A stretch of DNA of 50,384 bases, taken from the NCBI GenBank assembly GCA_017467105.1, contig JAFTSU010000011.1:1-50384 (forward strand), given 5' to 3'. The notes below the pieces were generated by a model. The model was not told the origin of the DNA, searched no databases, and saw nothing but the letters and a program-made list of their open reading frames with translations. Source of the stretch: Clostridia bacterium (GTDB lineage: Bacteria > Bacillota > Clostridia > Oscillospirales > CAG-272). Position numbers and translations under genes: made by a program. Of this stretch, positions 10,763-19,676 are shown one piece after another. Each line of letters starts with the position of its first letter. Within the stretch, counting starts at the first letter, position 1.

Positions 10763-11599
10763 TCAGAGCGCCTCAGCTCCCGAGACAATCTCGGTGATCT
10801 CCTGTGTGATCACAGCCTGACGTGCTCTGTTATATCGAAGCATCAGGTTTGATATCATTTCCTCTGCGTTTTTGTTGGCTGCGTTCATTGCCGTTCTTCT
10901 GGCTCCGGATTCCGAAGCGAGAGCTTCCGAAACGGCGGAGTAGATCTCACCGCATACGTAGCTTGATACTATGGACGCGAGTATCTCCTCGGGCTCACCG
11001 CCGAAGATTAAATCATTATTGCCACCGTTCTTTGTGTCCGCAAGGGGCAGAAGCTCTCTGTAGGTAGGAGTTTGTGTGATCATAGAATCAAATCTTGTGT
11101 AAACAAGGGTGACACGGCTTATCTCACCGCCAAGAAACGCGCGGCAAACAAGGTCGGATATCTCAAATGCATCACCAACGGATATCTCATCCACCTCGTC
11201 GAATGAGGTCGCGAAAAGCTCGCTTCGTCTGTAATGCTCCAGCGCTTTCTTTCCGATAGGAAGAAACAGCGCATCCTTGCCATTAGAGAGAGAATCTGCC
11301 AGTCGGAAGACGTTATTGTTATATCCTCCGGCAAGGCCTCTGTCACCTGCGATAACTATATAGAGGGGACGACCCTCTTTCGCTCCCTCTGCCCAGACGG
11401 AATTGTCCGTTTCGTCAGAGCGTATGACTGCGGTGAGAGCGTCTCTGAGGACAGTGCTGTACGGTCTTGAGCTTTCCGCTCTCAGCTTAGCCTTGCGTAA
11501 TTTAGAGGTGGCAACCAGCTCCATGGCCTTGGTTATCTGCATAGTTCCGTTTACACTTTTTATTCGCGATTTTATATCATTCATTCCTGCGCCTGCCAT
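10763..11599 (-). CDS. atpG: ATP synthase F1 gamma subunit
   Basis: The protein has 278 residues. The N-terminal helix (DIKSRIKSVNGTMQITKAM) and the C-terminal helix (NLMLRYNRARQAVITQEI) are the conserved coiled coil of the central stalk, with GDRGLAGGYN between them. Gamma rotates inside the alpha3beta3 head. GGAGG lies eight bases before the start. The gene is 134 bp downstream of atpA, and that spacer holds a 9-bp inverted repeat (TTACATTGA at 11665-11673 with TCAATGTAA at 11702-11710). Confidence 0.97.
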   Translation of the reverse strand: MAGAGMNDIKSRIKSVNGTMQITKAMELVATSKLRKAKLRAESSRPYSTVLRDALTAVIRSDETDNSVWAEGAKEGRPLYIVIAGDRGLAGGYNNNVFRLADSLSNGKDALFLPIGKKALEHYRRSELFATSFDEVDEISVGDAFEISDLVCRAFLGGEISRVTLVYTRFDSMITQTPTYRELLPLADTKNGGNNDLIFGGEPEEILASIVSSYVCGEIYSAVSEALASESGARRTAMNAANKNAEEMISNLMLRYNRARQAVITQEITEIVSGAEAL

Positions 11600-11733
11600 G
11601 TGACCGCCTCCTTTTATCCTATATTTTGTATGGTATAGTTGTCATAATTCCGTTTTTCGCTTTTTTACATTGAGTCGGTTACGTATCTGAAAACGATTTT
11701 TTCAATGTAACGCAAAATGCAGTGAGCGTAAAA

Positions 11734-13239
11734 TCAGACAAACTTTTCCTTGCAGTGAAATATAGCCTCTACGAGAAGAGACTCAGCCTCCTCCGACAGC
11801 GCTCCCGTATCTCTGATGGAGGAGAGAAGCGCGTCGCACTCGGCGATAAGATACTCGTACAGATCACTCTCGAACGCCTTGATCCTGTCAAGAGGAATAT
11901 CCGAGAGGAGATTGTTCGTTACTGCGTAGATGATAGCCACCTGCAGCTCTACCGCTACCGGAGCGCCACGGTCCTGCTTCAGAACCTCAACGATCCTGGA
12001 GCCCTGATCCAAACGAGCCTTTGTATCGGCGTCAAGATCCGATCCGAATTGGGCGAAGCCCTGCAGCTCTCTGTACTGAGAGTAGAGCAGCTTCAGCTTT
12101 CCGGCGACCTTCTTCATCGCCTTTATCTGAGCGTTTCCGCCAACTCTCGAAACGGATATACCCGGATTTACCGCGGGGCGTACGCCCGAGTGGAACAGCT
12201 CTGTTTCCAGGAAGATCTGTCCGTCGGTAATGGATATTACGTTAGTGGGAATATATGCGGATACGTCACCTGCCTGCGTCTCTATAATGGGAAGAGCGGT
12301 CAGCGAGCCTCCGCCGTACTCAGGCGCCAGCCTTGCCGCGCGCTCAAGAAGTCTGGAGTGAAGGTAGAAAACGTCGCCGGGATATGCCTCTCTGCCCGGG
12401 GGACGTCTGATAAGAAGAGACAGGGCGCGATACGCTACCGCGTGCTTTGATAGATCGTCGTAAACGATAAGCACGTCCCGTCCTTTATCCATGAAGTACT
12501 CGCCCATAGCGCAACCGGAGTAAGGCGCGATATACTGGAGAGGAGCCGGATCAGAGGCGGTGGCAGATACTACGATAGTATAATCCATAGCGCCGTTTTT
12601 GGTAAGCGTTTCCACCACTCCCGCAACGGTAGACTGCTTCTGTCCGATGGCTACGTATATGCATATAACGTTCTTTCCGCGTTGATTTATGATGGTATCG
12701 GTGGCAATAACGGTCTTACCCGTCTGTCTGTCGCCTATGATCAGCTCACGCTGACCTCGTCCGATAGGAATCATAGAGTCGATCGCCTTAATACCGGTCT
12801 GCAGAGGCACGGAAACGCTCTTTCTCTCTATGATGCCGTATGCGCGACGCTCGATAGGACTGTATTCGGAGGCGGTTATAGGGCCGCCCATATCAACCGG
12901 CTCACCGAGGGCGTTTACCACTCTTCCGATCATACCCTCTCCGACGGGGACGGAGACTACTCTACCGGTGCGCTTTACTACGCTGCCCTCGTTTATTCCG
13001 ACGTCACGGCCGAGAAGCACGGCGCTTACGGTGTTTTCCTCAAGGTTCAGTGCCATTCCGTAGGTACCGTTTGAAAACTCAAGCAGCTCGTTCGCCTTGC
13101 ACTTATCTATGCCGTAGACCTTGGCAATACCGTCACCGACAGAAATAACGTAGCCGATCTCGTCCTGCTCGGTCTTGCTTCTGTAATTTTTGATCTGTTC
13201 CTTGATTATCTTGCTGATATCGTCAATTTTTGATTGCAT
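11734..13239 (-). CDS. atpA: ATP synthase F1 alpha subunit
   Basis: The protein has 501 residues. It carries the non-catalytic nucleotide site GDRQTGKT at about residue 168, [12 protein letters not shown], and the arginine-finger region around [11 protein letters not shown]. It alternates with beta in the F1 head. Only 16 bp separate it from atpH. The ribosome site is weak (GGTGATAAA before the ATG), which fits translational coupling. Confidence 0.98.
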   Translation of the reverse strand: MQSKIDDISKIIKEQIKNYRSKTEQDEIGYVISVGDGIAKVYGIDKCKANELLEFSNGTYGMALNLEENTVSAVLLGRDVGINEGSVVKRTGRVVSVPVGEGMIGRVVNALGEPVDMGGPITASEYSPIERRAYGIIERKSVSVPLQTGIKAIDSMIPIGRGQRELIIGDRQTGKTVIATDTIINQRGKNVICIYVAIGQKQSTVAGVVETLTKNGAMDYTIVVSATASDPAPLQYIAPYSGCAMGEYFMDKGRDVLIVYDDLSKHAVAYRALSLLIRRPPGREAYPGDVFYLHSRLLERAARLAPEYGGGSLTALPIIETQAGDVSAYIPTNVISITDGQIFLETELFHSGVRPAVNPGISVSRVGGNAQIKAMKKVAGKLKLLYSQYRELQGFAQFGSDLDADTKARLDQGSRIVEVLKQDRGAPVAVELQVAIIYAVTNNLLSDIPLDRIKAFESDLYEYLIAECDALLSSIRDTGALSEEAESLLVEAIFHCKEKFV

Positions 13240-13255
13240 TTTATCACCAGCCTAA

Positions 13256-13789
13256 CTATATAACTGTATTCTTCAGACTCTTTTCAAAGGCGTCGAGTCT
13301 GGCTCTGACCGTGCCGTCCTGCTGTATGCCGGAATAGCGCACCTTGATGCCACCGAGAACGTAAGGATCTACGGTAGGCTCAAGTCTTATCCTCTTGCCC
13401 GTGATAGCGCCGAGCTTTGCTGTCAGCCTGTCGGCTTGGCCGCTCGTCAAAGGAATTGCGCTGATCACCTCAACCGAGATGATGCCGCGTGACTCGTCAT
13501 ACAGAGCGGAGTAGTCATCCGCGATTTTTGGGATCAGGTAGCAGAGGTGCTTTTCCGATAGGAGCATAATCAGGTTGCAAAGATTGCAGTCAAGCTCCCC
13601 AAAGGCGCGCTCCGCCAGAGAAGATCGCTCCTCCTTCGGTATTGCGGGCGTGTCCAGCAGCTTTACGTAATCAGGCGATTGTCCGATAGCGCTTTTCACC
13701 AGCCGCATCTCGCCAAGCACCCGATCGGTCGTACCCGCCTCCTCGGTTATCTCAAATAGAGCCTTGCCGTATTCATTGGAAGCAGTCAT
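13256..13789 (-). CDS. atpH: ATP synthase F1 delta subunit
   Basis: The protein has 177 residues. It is an all-helical N-terminal domain followed by the family signature near the C-terminus (DPYVLGGIKVRYSG). Delta ties F1 to the peripheral stalk b subunit. It overlaps the end of atpF by four bases, so the two are probably translationally coupled. Confidence 0.94.
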   Translation of the reverse strand: MTASNEYGKALFEITEEAGTTDRVLGEMRLVKSAIGQSPDYVKLLDTPAIPKEERSSLAERAFGELDCNLCNLIMLLSEKHLCYLIPKIADDYSALYDESRGIISVEVISAIPLTSGQADRLTAKLGAITGKRIRLEPTVDPYVLGGIKVRYSGIQQDGTVRARLDAFEKSLKNTVI

Positions 13790-14310
13790 TTATCATTACC
13801 CATATTTTCTATAAATTCGTTGATAAGCTCCTCGTGGTCGCGCTCACTTACGTCTCTGCCGATTACAGCCGACGCGATATCCAGCGCGATAGCAGAAACC
13901 TGATCCTTCATCTCGTTTACGGCGCGCTTTTTCTCTAACTCGATCTGCTCCTCGGCTCTCTCGAGAGCGCGGGCAGCCTTATCATTCGCTTCGCGGAGGA
14001 TCTCCTCCTCCTTCAGCTGCGCTCTGCGAACAGCTGAGCGGACTATCTCCTCGCTCTCGTCCTTTGCCCGACTCATCTTCTCCTCATACTCAGCCTGCAG
14101 CTCCTTGGCGCATCTTTCGCTGTCGCCCGCGGACTTGTACATATCATCAATCTCCCGCTGCCTTGAATCTATCATATTTTTTATAGGCTTAAAGAGGATC
14201 TTCTTGAGAATAATGTAGAGAATGAGCAAATTGATCCAAGCGAAAATCATAGTCCAGAAATTTACGCCAACGAAATTCTCAAATTTCTCTATAATCGTTA
14301 AAAGTCCCAT
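13786..14310 (-). CDS. atpF: ATP synthase Fo b subunit
   Basis: The protein has 174 residues. One N-terminal membrane helix (WTMIFAWINLLILYIIL) is followed by a long charged coiled coil rich in Glu, Arg, Lys and Ala, as expected for the peripheral stalk. AAGGAG precedes the ATG. Its place between atpE and atpH is the standard order. Confidence 0.95.
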   Translation of the reverse strand: MGLLTIIEKFENFVGVNFWTMIFAWINLLILYIILKKILFKPIKNMIDSRQREIDDMYKSAGDSERCAKELQAEYEEKMSRAKDESEEIVRSAVRRAQLKEEEILREANDKAARALERAEEQIELEKKRAVNEMKDQVSAIALDIASAVIGRDVSERDHEELINEFIENMGNDK

Positions 14311-14352
14311 TAGGGTTCTCCTTGATGATTACTGTTTTCTTTCCTGCGCTTA

Positions 14353-14583
14353 TCAGAACATAAAGAGGAGAAGAAGCGAAATAACCAGAGAGTAGATACC
14401 CGTAGTCTCTGTAATAGCACATCCAAGGATCATATTTGTACGGAGAGTTCCCGCCATCTCGGGCTGGCGCGCCATAGCCTCCAGCGCCTTACCTACTGCG
14501 TTACCCTCACCAATTGCGGGGCCGATAGCTCCAAGACCCATACACAGTCCTGCTGCCAAAAGTTTTGCTGCACTTGCATCCAT
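14353..14583 (-). CDS. atpE: ATP synthase Fo c subunit, two-carboxylate Na+-type site
   Basis: The protein has 76 residues. The ATG at 14583 is chosen because TAAGGAGG lies upstream and the protein then starts MDASAAKLLAAG. An upstream in-frame start would add a 30-residue tail unlike any c subunit. Helix one holds PAIGEG (Glu26) and helix two holds AITETTGIYS (Glu59, Thr60, Thr61, Tyr64). In Na+-translocating c rings (Ilyobacter, Propionigenium) the matching motifs are G-Q-G and ESTGIYS. Fusobacterium nucleatum has Glu in place of the Gln, a two-carboxylate site. Ours has the Fusobacterium pattern with Thr for Ser, so Na+ coupling is likely but inferred. Confidence 0.96.
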   Translation of the reverse strand: MDASAAKLLAAGLCMGLGAIGPAIGEGNAVGKALEAMARQPEMAGTLRTNMILGCAITETTGIYSLVISLLLLFMF

Positions 14584-14679
14584 TTTAAATTTCCTCCTTA
14601 AATAAACCAAAATAATATTTGTTTGTATTAAATTTGTATTGTTTTTGCCGAAAATGCCAATTAAAGTTAGCAAAGAACA

Positions 14680-15477
14680 TTATTTAACGCCCTTTTTCTT
14701 CTTTTTCGGGAGCTCCTCAGGCGGAGGACAAGCGCCGCCAACATATATCATAGTCAACAGCGAAAATACCAGCGCCTGCACGAATCCCGAGAAAAGATCG
14801 AAGTAGATGGAGAGGGCAGCAGGGATTCCTGCCGTGAGAAAGGGGATCTCTCCTATGATACCGGGAAGCCAAGAGAAGAGCGCGCTCGATGCCGCCGTAA
14901 GCGCTCCGTAAATCAGCGCCGTCAGTACAGATCCTCCGGCTACGTTTCCAAAATGACGGAATGCCATAGAGATCGGGTTAGCGATCTCCGACACTATATT
15001 CATAGGTGTCATAACGACGATAGGCTCTGTGAATCCCTTGAGCCAGGTGCCGAATCCAAAGTTCTTTATATTGTTGTACCACACCATTCCCGTTGTTACC
15101 AGCGCCCAGGCGGCTGTAACCGAAAGATCCGCCGTTGTAGAGCGGAAGAGCTGTGTCATTCCAATCAGCGTGCCGCATATTGACGACAGAAATATCGTGC
15201 CGATATAAGGGGCAAACTTCATGTTGTGCTTACCCATAGTGCCCTCGACCAGCCCATAGAGCATATTAACGAGCTTTTCTGTGATCACCTGCAGTCCGCC
15301 CGGTCTTTTTGAAAGGGAGCGTGTAGCGATCAGCGCAACTACAATGAGCAGTACCGTTACTGCCAGTAATGATACCGTGGTTTGCGTGATCAGATTTTTC
15401 ATAGTAAAAATGCTGCTGTCCGGCAGTTCAAAGGGGAGCTCCAGGTAGACCTTCGGCCCCTTAACCTCTAAATTCAT
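14680..15477 (-). CDS. atpB: ATP synthase Fo a subunit
   Basis: The protein has 265 residues and several membrane helices. The helix with ISMAFRHFGNVAGGSVL carries the essential arginine that faces the c ring, and the last helix (GFVQALVFSLLTMIYVGGA) is also family-typical. It forms the ion half-channels. It overlaps the upstream gene by four bases. The C-terminus is a Lys-rich tail. Confidence 0.97.
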   Translation of the reverse strand: MNLEVKGPKVYLELPFELPDSSIFTMKNLITQTTVSLLAVTVLLIVVALIATRSLSKRPGGLQVITEKLVNMLYGLVEGTMGKHNMKFAPYIGTIFLSSICGTLIGMTQLFRSTTADLSVTAAWALVTTGMVWYNNIKNFGFGTWLKGFTEPIVVMTPMNIVSEIANPISMAFRHFGNVAGGSVLTALIYGALTAASSALFSWLPGIIGEIPFLTAGIPAALSIYFDLFSGFVQALVFSLLTMIYVGGACPPPEELPKKKKKGVK

Positions 15478-16016
15478 TGATCATCATCCTCCTCCGCACC
15501 GTCACCGTAGCTTATGAGCTTATTTGGGTCGGGAGCCTTGTCGCTTTTTTTAAGAATAAGCTCGCCGATTGTCAGAATAGGTCTGAACGCAAGGAGCGGT
15601 ATAGCTGTTGCTAAGGGCGCGAACCAGTCGGATATAAATGCCAGCGCCAGAGCTACGAGCATGGTTACCGTTCTTATGATAAACGATGTTTTTACGGTGT
15701 TCTGTATTTCCATAGAGTGAGCTGCGGTGAACTGCGCTGCTTCCTCCTCGGTCATCTCCCGATTTCCGCGCAGCTCGACGTATCTGTCAATAGCGCGATT
15801 TACGGATAGTGAAAGGAAGAAGAAATTCAGCACGGTCACGAGGGTTCCAAGTATCGTACCCATGATCGCGCGAAGCATATCCACTTCCTGCTCCAATCCG
15901 AATTTCGCTATTGCGTATCCGCCTATCACCAGAGCGCTGACCGCGATCTCGCCAACCAGGAGTATGGTAGTTTCCTTTATGCTAGTATTACTTTTCTTCA
16001 TATTATTATCCTTCAT
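15474..16016 (-). CDS. ATP synthase I-like membrane protein
   Basis: The protein has 180 residues, four predicted membrane helices and an acidic tail. The pattern of two helix pairs and the position directly before atpB fit the AtpI/UncI group, which helps c-ring assembly or Mg2+/Na+ handling. It is longer than classical AtpI, with an insertion (about residues 72-105) between the pairs. Assignment rests mainly on context. Confidence 0.7.
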   Translation of the reverse strand: MKDNNMKKSNTSIKETTILLVGEIAVSALVIGGYAIAKFGLEQEVDMLRAIMGTILGTLVTVLNFFFLSLSVNRAIDRYVELRGNREMTEEEAAQFTAAHSMEIQNTVKTSFIIRTVTMLVALALAFISDWFAPLATAIPLLAFRPILTIGELILKKSDKAPDPNKLISYGDGAEEDDDQ

Positions 16017-16034
16017 CTTAATTAGAGACCGACC

Positions 16035-16316
16035 TCAGCCGTCGAGCTCCTCGGTATTATCGGTGTGCCCGAATTCCCGTTGGCGCTCAAGTCGCTCGTA
16101 TGCTGACATGGCGGATATTACGAATCTGACCATAGAGACGAGCCCTGCCAGAACTCCAAGAATGATCAGCGGTGCGTATATCCAATCTCCAACCGAGGCG
16201 TAGCGCACCAGAAGCCATCCCACTAAGAAGAATAGCCCTATAGGAGTTATGAGCGAGAAGAGCGCCTGAAATACAATGTTCATCACGTATGCGATGCTTA
16301 AAAACCTCTTGTACAT
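16035..16316 (-). CDS. AtpZ/AtpI-like small membrane protein
   Basis: The protein has 93 residues. The ATG at 16316 is chosen over a longer frame because GGAGG lies just upstream of it. Two membrane helices (residues about 10-35 and 45-68) are followed by a charged tail, the layout of AtpZ-type proteins at the head of F-ATPase operons. It is the first gene of the operon, 18 bp before the next. Confidence 0.65.
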   Translation of the reverse strand: MYKRFLSIAYVMNIVFQALFSLITPIGLFFLVGWLLVRYASVGDWIYAPLIILGVLAGLVSMVRFVISAMSAYERLERQREFGHTDNTEELDG

Positions 16317-16365
16317 CTCACACCTCCGTCCGAGATTTTGAAAAAACCAAAACCTCCACAATATT

Positions 16366-16394
16366 ATCCTACCATATTTTTGATAATAAATCAA
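16366..16394 (-). promoter_or_regulatory. Candidate promoter of the ATPase operon
   Basis: On the minus strand TTGATT (16389-16394), a 17-bp spacer and TAGGAT (16366-16371) lie about 50 bp before the first operon gene. This is the best sigma-A-like match in the region. Confidence 0.4.
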
Positions 16395-16800
16395 TAGACT
16401 GACCGAAAGTTAATTATTTAACGAAATATTCTTCGCAATAGTGAAATATCGGGCAAAAAGCTACTCTGCTGCTTAAAAATGTAAGTGAATATCCAAACGG
16501 CAGAGAAAAACGCATAACGCCTCTGCCACTCGGAAGGGTAAGCCAATCGTAAAGATAAGAAAGAAAGCGTTGTGTTCCCTTGGCGATTTATGAAGAGTCT
16601 GTCCTTCGGCTGTCGTCGCGATGAACTAAAAGCATCTGTCTTCGGGCAGCTGACGCAGCACCCCAAAATCGTCTGTCCTCAGACCGCCTTCACGGTTACC
16701 CGAAAGCCTCTGCACCTGGATCCTCGCCACAACAACCCAAAATCTCATTTATCTGAGCCTTTACCTAAACAGCTCAGAATTTCTTGTCTGCATTCCTAAG
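16395..16800. other. Gene-free region with imperfect repeats
   Basis: No reading frame here has a ribosome site or a known domain. The plus strand shows three related segments (near 16592, 16627 and 16664) sharing TCTGTCNTC, spaced about 36 bp apart, and a GGCAGAG/CTCTGCC hairpin near 16499-16528. It may be an unrecognised structured RNA or a dispersed repeat. It does not match tmRNA, RNase P RNA or SRP RNA motifs that I can see. Confidence 0.4.
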
Positions 16801-16852
16801 GTAAAAAAAGCGCCTGCAGCCACGGACTTCCGCGGTATACAAGCGCTATGTG
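16801..16852 (-). terminator. Terminator after the RNHCP gene
   Basis: On the minus strand an imperfect stem with outer AGCGCTTG/CAGGCGCT and inner CCGCGG/CCGTGG is followed by seven T. It closes the rpmH-to-RNHCP block. Confidence 0.65.
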
Positions 16853-16877
16853 ATACTTATAATTTCGAGGCTTTACT

Positions 16878-17207
16878 TTACATAGGACCTGCCGTCAGCT
16901 TTATCAAAAGCTCCATATCGTCCGGCTGCACCTTTGCCTCGTGGGCGGCGCGATTGCGCACCTCCTCGCCGCATCTCTCACAGCGATGAATAATAACGTA
17001 GCCTCTTTTTGAGTCTGGCAGAACCTGCACGGGTCTGAGAATGCCTCCGCATTCGTTTGCTCTGTCACCCGGATTTATATCCACGTGCAGAGAGCAAAGG
17101 CAGAACGGGCAGTGGTTTCTGGAGGTGTATCCAAGGGGAAGGACCTCCTTGCCGCAGCTTTTACACATAAAGCCGGAGTCGTTTTTTCGGAATCTTTTAT
17201 CTTCCAT
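16878..17207 (-). CDS. RNHCP domain protein
   Basis: The protein has 109 residues. It contains the signature RNHCPFC at about residues 31-37, which names the RNHCP family, and three CxxC-type pairs (CKSC, CPFC, CERC), so it is probably a zinc-ribbon protein. The function of the family is not established. It starts eight bases after mnmE, so it is co-transcribed with RNA modification genes, and an RNA-linked role is a fair guess only. Confidence 0.85.
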   Translation of the reverse strand: MEDKRFRKNDSGFMCKSCGKEVLPLGYTSRNHCPFCLCSLHVDINPGDRANECGGILRPVQVLPDSKRGYVIIHRCERCGEEVRNRAAHEAKVQPDDMELLIKLTAGPM

Positions 17208-17214
17208 CTTTTCC

Positions 17215-18606
17215 TCACTTTCCTACGCAGAACCTGGAGAAAATATCTGCAACCACCATATCGTTTACCTCTCTGCCGTCAAGCTCACCGAGCGCGGATA
17301 TGGCACGCTCTATATCGGTAGATACGGCATCCTGAGAAAAGCCTCCGAGCAGGCTGTCGCGGGCAATGCTCATAAGCTCGATCGCACGATTAAGAGTGGC
17401 GTGCTGTCGGGCGGATGAAATGACGGCATCACGGCCTATATGAAGACTTACGTCGGTGAATAGCATCTCCGTTATCTCTTTTACGGCTTTGATGCTATCC
17501 TCCTCGCGCTCGGTAGAGATCTTTATTACGTTATTAAATTCCTCAGCAATCCGATCTGTGTCTAAAGCGGTAGGCAGATCCGTTTTGGTGAGTACCGCAA
17601 CGACTGTGCCGTGCGCGTTTTTTAGCTGCCTTATGATCTGCTCATCCTCCTCGTCCAAAGGACGCGAAATGTCAAATAATGCAAATATAAGTTCACATTT
17701 TTCCAGCATTTTACGGCTTCGGTCTATGCCTATGCGCTCAACCTGATCCGTTACGTTCGACGAGCGAATACCCGCTGTATCAAAGAGCTTTACGGTTACC
17801 TTGCCGATATGGGCATTACGCTCGAGAACGTCTCTTGTCGTGCCCTCAATATCCGTTACTATAGCTGCATCCTCGCCGAGAAGCATATTGTAGAGGGAGC
17901 TTTTACCTGCGTTTGGCTTACCGCATATGACGGTGCTTATGCCCTCGGATATAGCCCTTCCCGTTCTATAGGTATCACGGAGAGCTACGGCCACCGATAT
18001 GACGCTCTCAAGCTCTTTTGCAAGCTCATCGTCCGAGAAATCGCCGAGATCCTCGTCCGGATAATCAATTCTCGCGTAAATTGAGCTCATCAATCTGACG
18101 AGAGAGTGACGTATCATATCTACCTTTTCATTCAGACGCGCGCGCGACGAGTGTGAATTCAGTCTTATCTGCTCTCTGCCTGAGGCATCTAACAGATTTC
18201 CTATCGCCTCTGCCTCGGTGAGCGTCAGCTTGCCGTTTATAAAGGCTCTTTCGGTGAATTCACCCGGGCCTGCCGCTCTTGCCCCGGCGGTCAGAAGCGC
18301 CGAGAGCACAGCCGCCGTAACTGTGATTCCGCCGTGGCAGCATATCTCCGCCGTGTCCTCACCCGTGTATGAATTTGGGGCAGGGAAAAGGGTAAGGAGA
18401 ACGTCGTCAATAATCTCTCCTGACTCTGTTATATATCCGTAGGTCTGCTTTCGAGACTTAATTTTGTCGAAGCTGTATTGTCCTGCCGTTACGAATACCT
18501 TCCTCGCAATATCAAACGCCCCGTCTCCCGACAGTCTGATAAGGGCAACCCCACCCTTGCCGGGTGGGGTCGATATTGCCGCGATCGCGTCAGTGTGCCG
18601 CGACAT
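17215..18606 (-). CDS. mnmE: tRNA modification GTPase MnmE
   Basis: The protein has 463 residues. The N-terminal formyl-THF-binding domain (GGVALIRLSG, GPGEFTERAFINGKL) is followed by a helical domain and a G domain with GKPNAGKSSL, DIEGTTRD, DTAG and LTKTD. It ends in FCVGK, the catalytic C-x-G-K motif. With MnmG it makes the cmnm5 modification at tRNA wobble uridine. No mnmG is seen next to it here. It overlaps the jag stop by one base. Confidence 0.98.
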   Translation of the reverse strand: MSRHTDAIAAISTPPGKGGVALIRLSGDGAFDIARKVFVTAGQYSFDKIKSRKQTYGYITESGEIIDDVLLTLFPAPNSYTGEDTAEICCHGGITVTAAVLSALLTAGARAAGPGEFTERAFINGKLTLTEAEAIGNLLDASGREQIRLNSHSSRARLNEKVDMIRHSLVRLMSSIYARIDYPDEDLGDFSDDELAKELESVISVAVALRDTYRTGRAISEGISTVICGKPNAGKSSLYNMLLGEDAAIVTDIEGTTRDVLERNAHIGKVTVKLFDTAGIRSSNVTDQVERIGIDRSRKMLEKCELIFALFDISRPLDEEDEQIIRQLKNAHGTVVAVLTKTDLPTALDTDRIAEEFNNVIKISTEREEDSIKAVKEITEMLFTDVSLHIGRDAVISSARQHATLNRAIELMSIARDSLLGGFSQDAVSTDIERAISALGELDGREVNDMVVADIFSRFCVGK

Positions 18607-19658
18607 TATTTAAGCTCGTCATCGGAGCCTACGATCTCGTCAGCGGGGCGAAGCTCCTCAATAGCGGTCGATTCGCTTTCCTCACCCTCGGACATACAGA
18701 TCTCGTTAGCTACGATGGGATCGGTTATCTCGTTTGCTTCATCGGGAGCAAACTCCTCGGAGAGAGGAGTCTTTTTCTCCTCCTCGAAGATGCCGCGAGG
18801 CTTCTTGTCGGTAAGGAAGATAACGATCTTTCTGTTATTATCGGAGCCGATAGAATTGGTGGAAACACCATCTATTCCCTGAATTTCGGAGTGAATGATC
18901 CTTCTTTCGTACGCGCTCATAGGCTCAAGCATAACGCTTCTTCTGTTCCTCTGAGCCTTAGCCGCCATTCTTCTCGCGAGAGCTCTGAGAGTTTCCTCTC
19001 TCTTCTTTCTGTATCCCTCGATATCGAGAGTAACGCGGCTCTTATCTCTCTCGCCCTTGGAATTCTTCTTCGCGGATGCGAGATTTGCAAGATACTGAAG
19101 TGCGTCAAGAGTTTCGCCGTGGTGACCGATAAGCACGGACGCGTCGTCACCGACTATGGTGATCCTTCTGGTTCCATCCTCGCATGCGTACAGCTCTGCG
19201 CTGGCGGAAAGACCGATATCGGAGATCACGGTTCTTACGAAATCGTAGGACATATCCTCGCCCTCGCCTATCTCGCGGCGTTCCATCTTAAGCTCTGCCT
19301 CGGGAATTACCTCGCTCTTGGGAGCCTGAGGCTTGTCCTGACGCTCGGGTTTGTCGCCTCTTTTTTCGGGCTTGTTCTTTCTCTTCTTCTGTGCGGGCTG
19401 TCCCTCTGCTCTCTCGGGACGGGGTGACTTATCGCGCGCAGGCTTCTCGTGTCTCTTAGGCTTCTCGGGAGCGTCGGGACCCTCGATGAAGGCTCTAACC
19501 TTTGCGGGTCTTGACATAAATCCGAAGAAACCTCTTGTTCCTGCGTCAATTATCTCGAACTGAACATCGTCAAGCTCGCCTGCGCCCAGAGCGACGCGGG
19601 CATTTTCCTTAGCCTCGAGGATGTCCTTTCCTGCTGCTGTTATTTCCTTGATTATCAT
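18606..19658 (-). CDS. jag: RNA-binding protein Jag (KhpB)
   Basis: The protein has 350 residues. Residues 1-60 form the Jag-N domain (AKENARVALGAGELDDVQFEI). A charged, low-complexity linker rich in Lys, Arg and Pro follows, to about 120. Then comes a KH domain with the GxxG-type loop IGHHGETLDALQYL, and an R3H domain ending near residue 275. An acidic tail of about 65 residues follows. It binds RNA with KhpA and influences envelope growth. It lies between yidC and mnmE as in most Firmicutes. Confidence 0.95.
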   Translation of the reverse strand: MIIKEITAAGKDILEAKENARVALGAGELDDVQFEIIDAGTRGFFGFMSRPAKVRAFIEGPDAPEKPKRHEKPARDKSPRPERAEGQPAQKKRKNKPEKRGDKPERQDKPQAPKSEVIPEAELKMERREIGEGEDMSYDFVRTVISDIGLSASAELYACEDGTRRITIVGDDASVLIGHHGETLDALQYLANLASAKKNSKGERDKSRVTLDIEGYRKKREETLRALARRMAAKAQRNRRSVMLEPMSAYERRIIHSEIQGIDGVSTNSIGSDNNRKIVIFLTDKKPRGIFEEEKKTPLSEEFAPDEANEITDPIVANEICMSEGEESESTAIEELRPADEIVGSDDELK

Positions 19659-19676
19659 TATTTATTAATCCTATCG

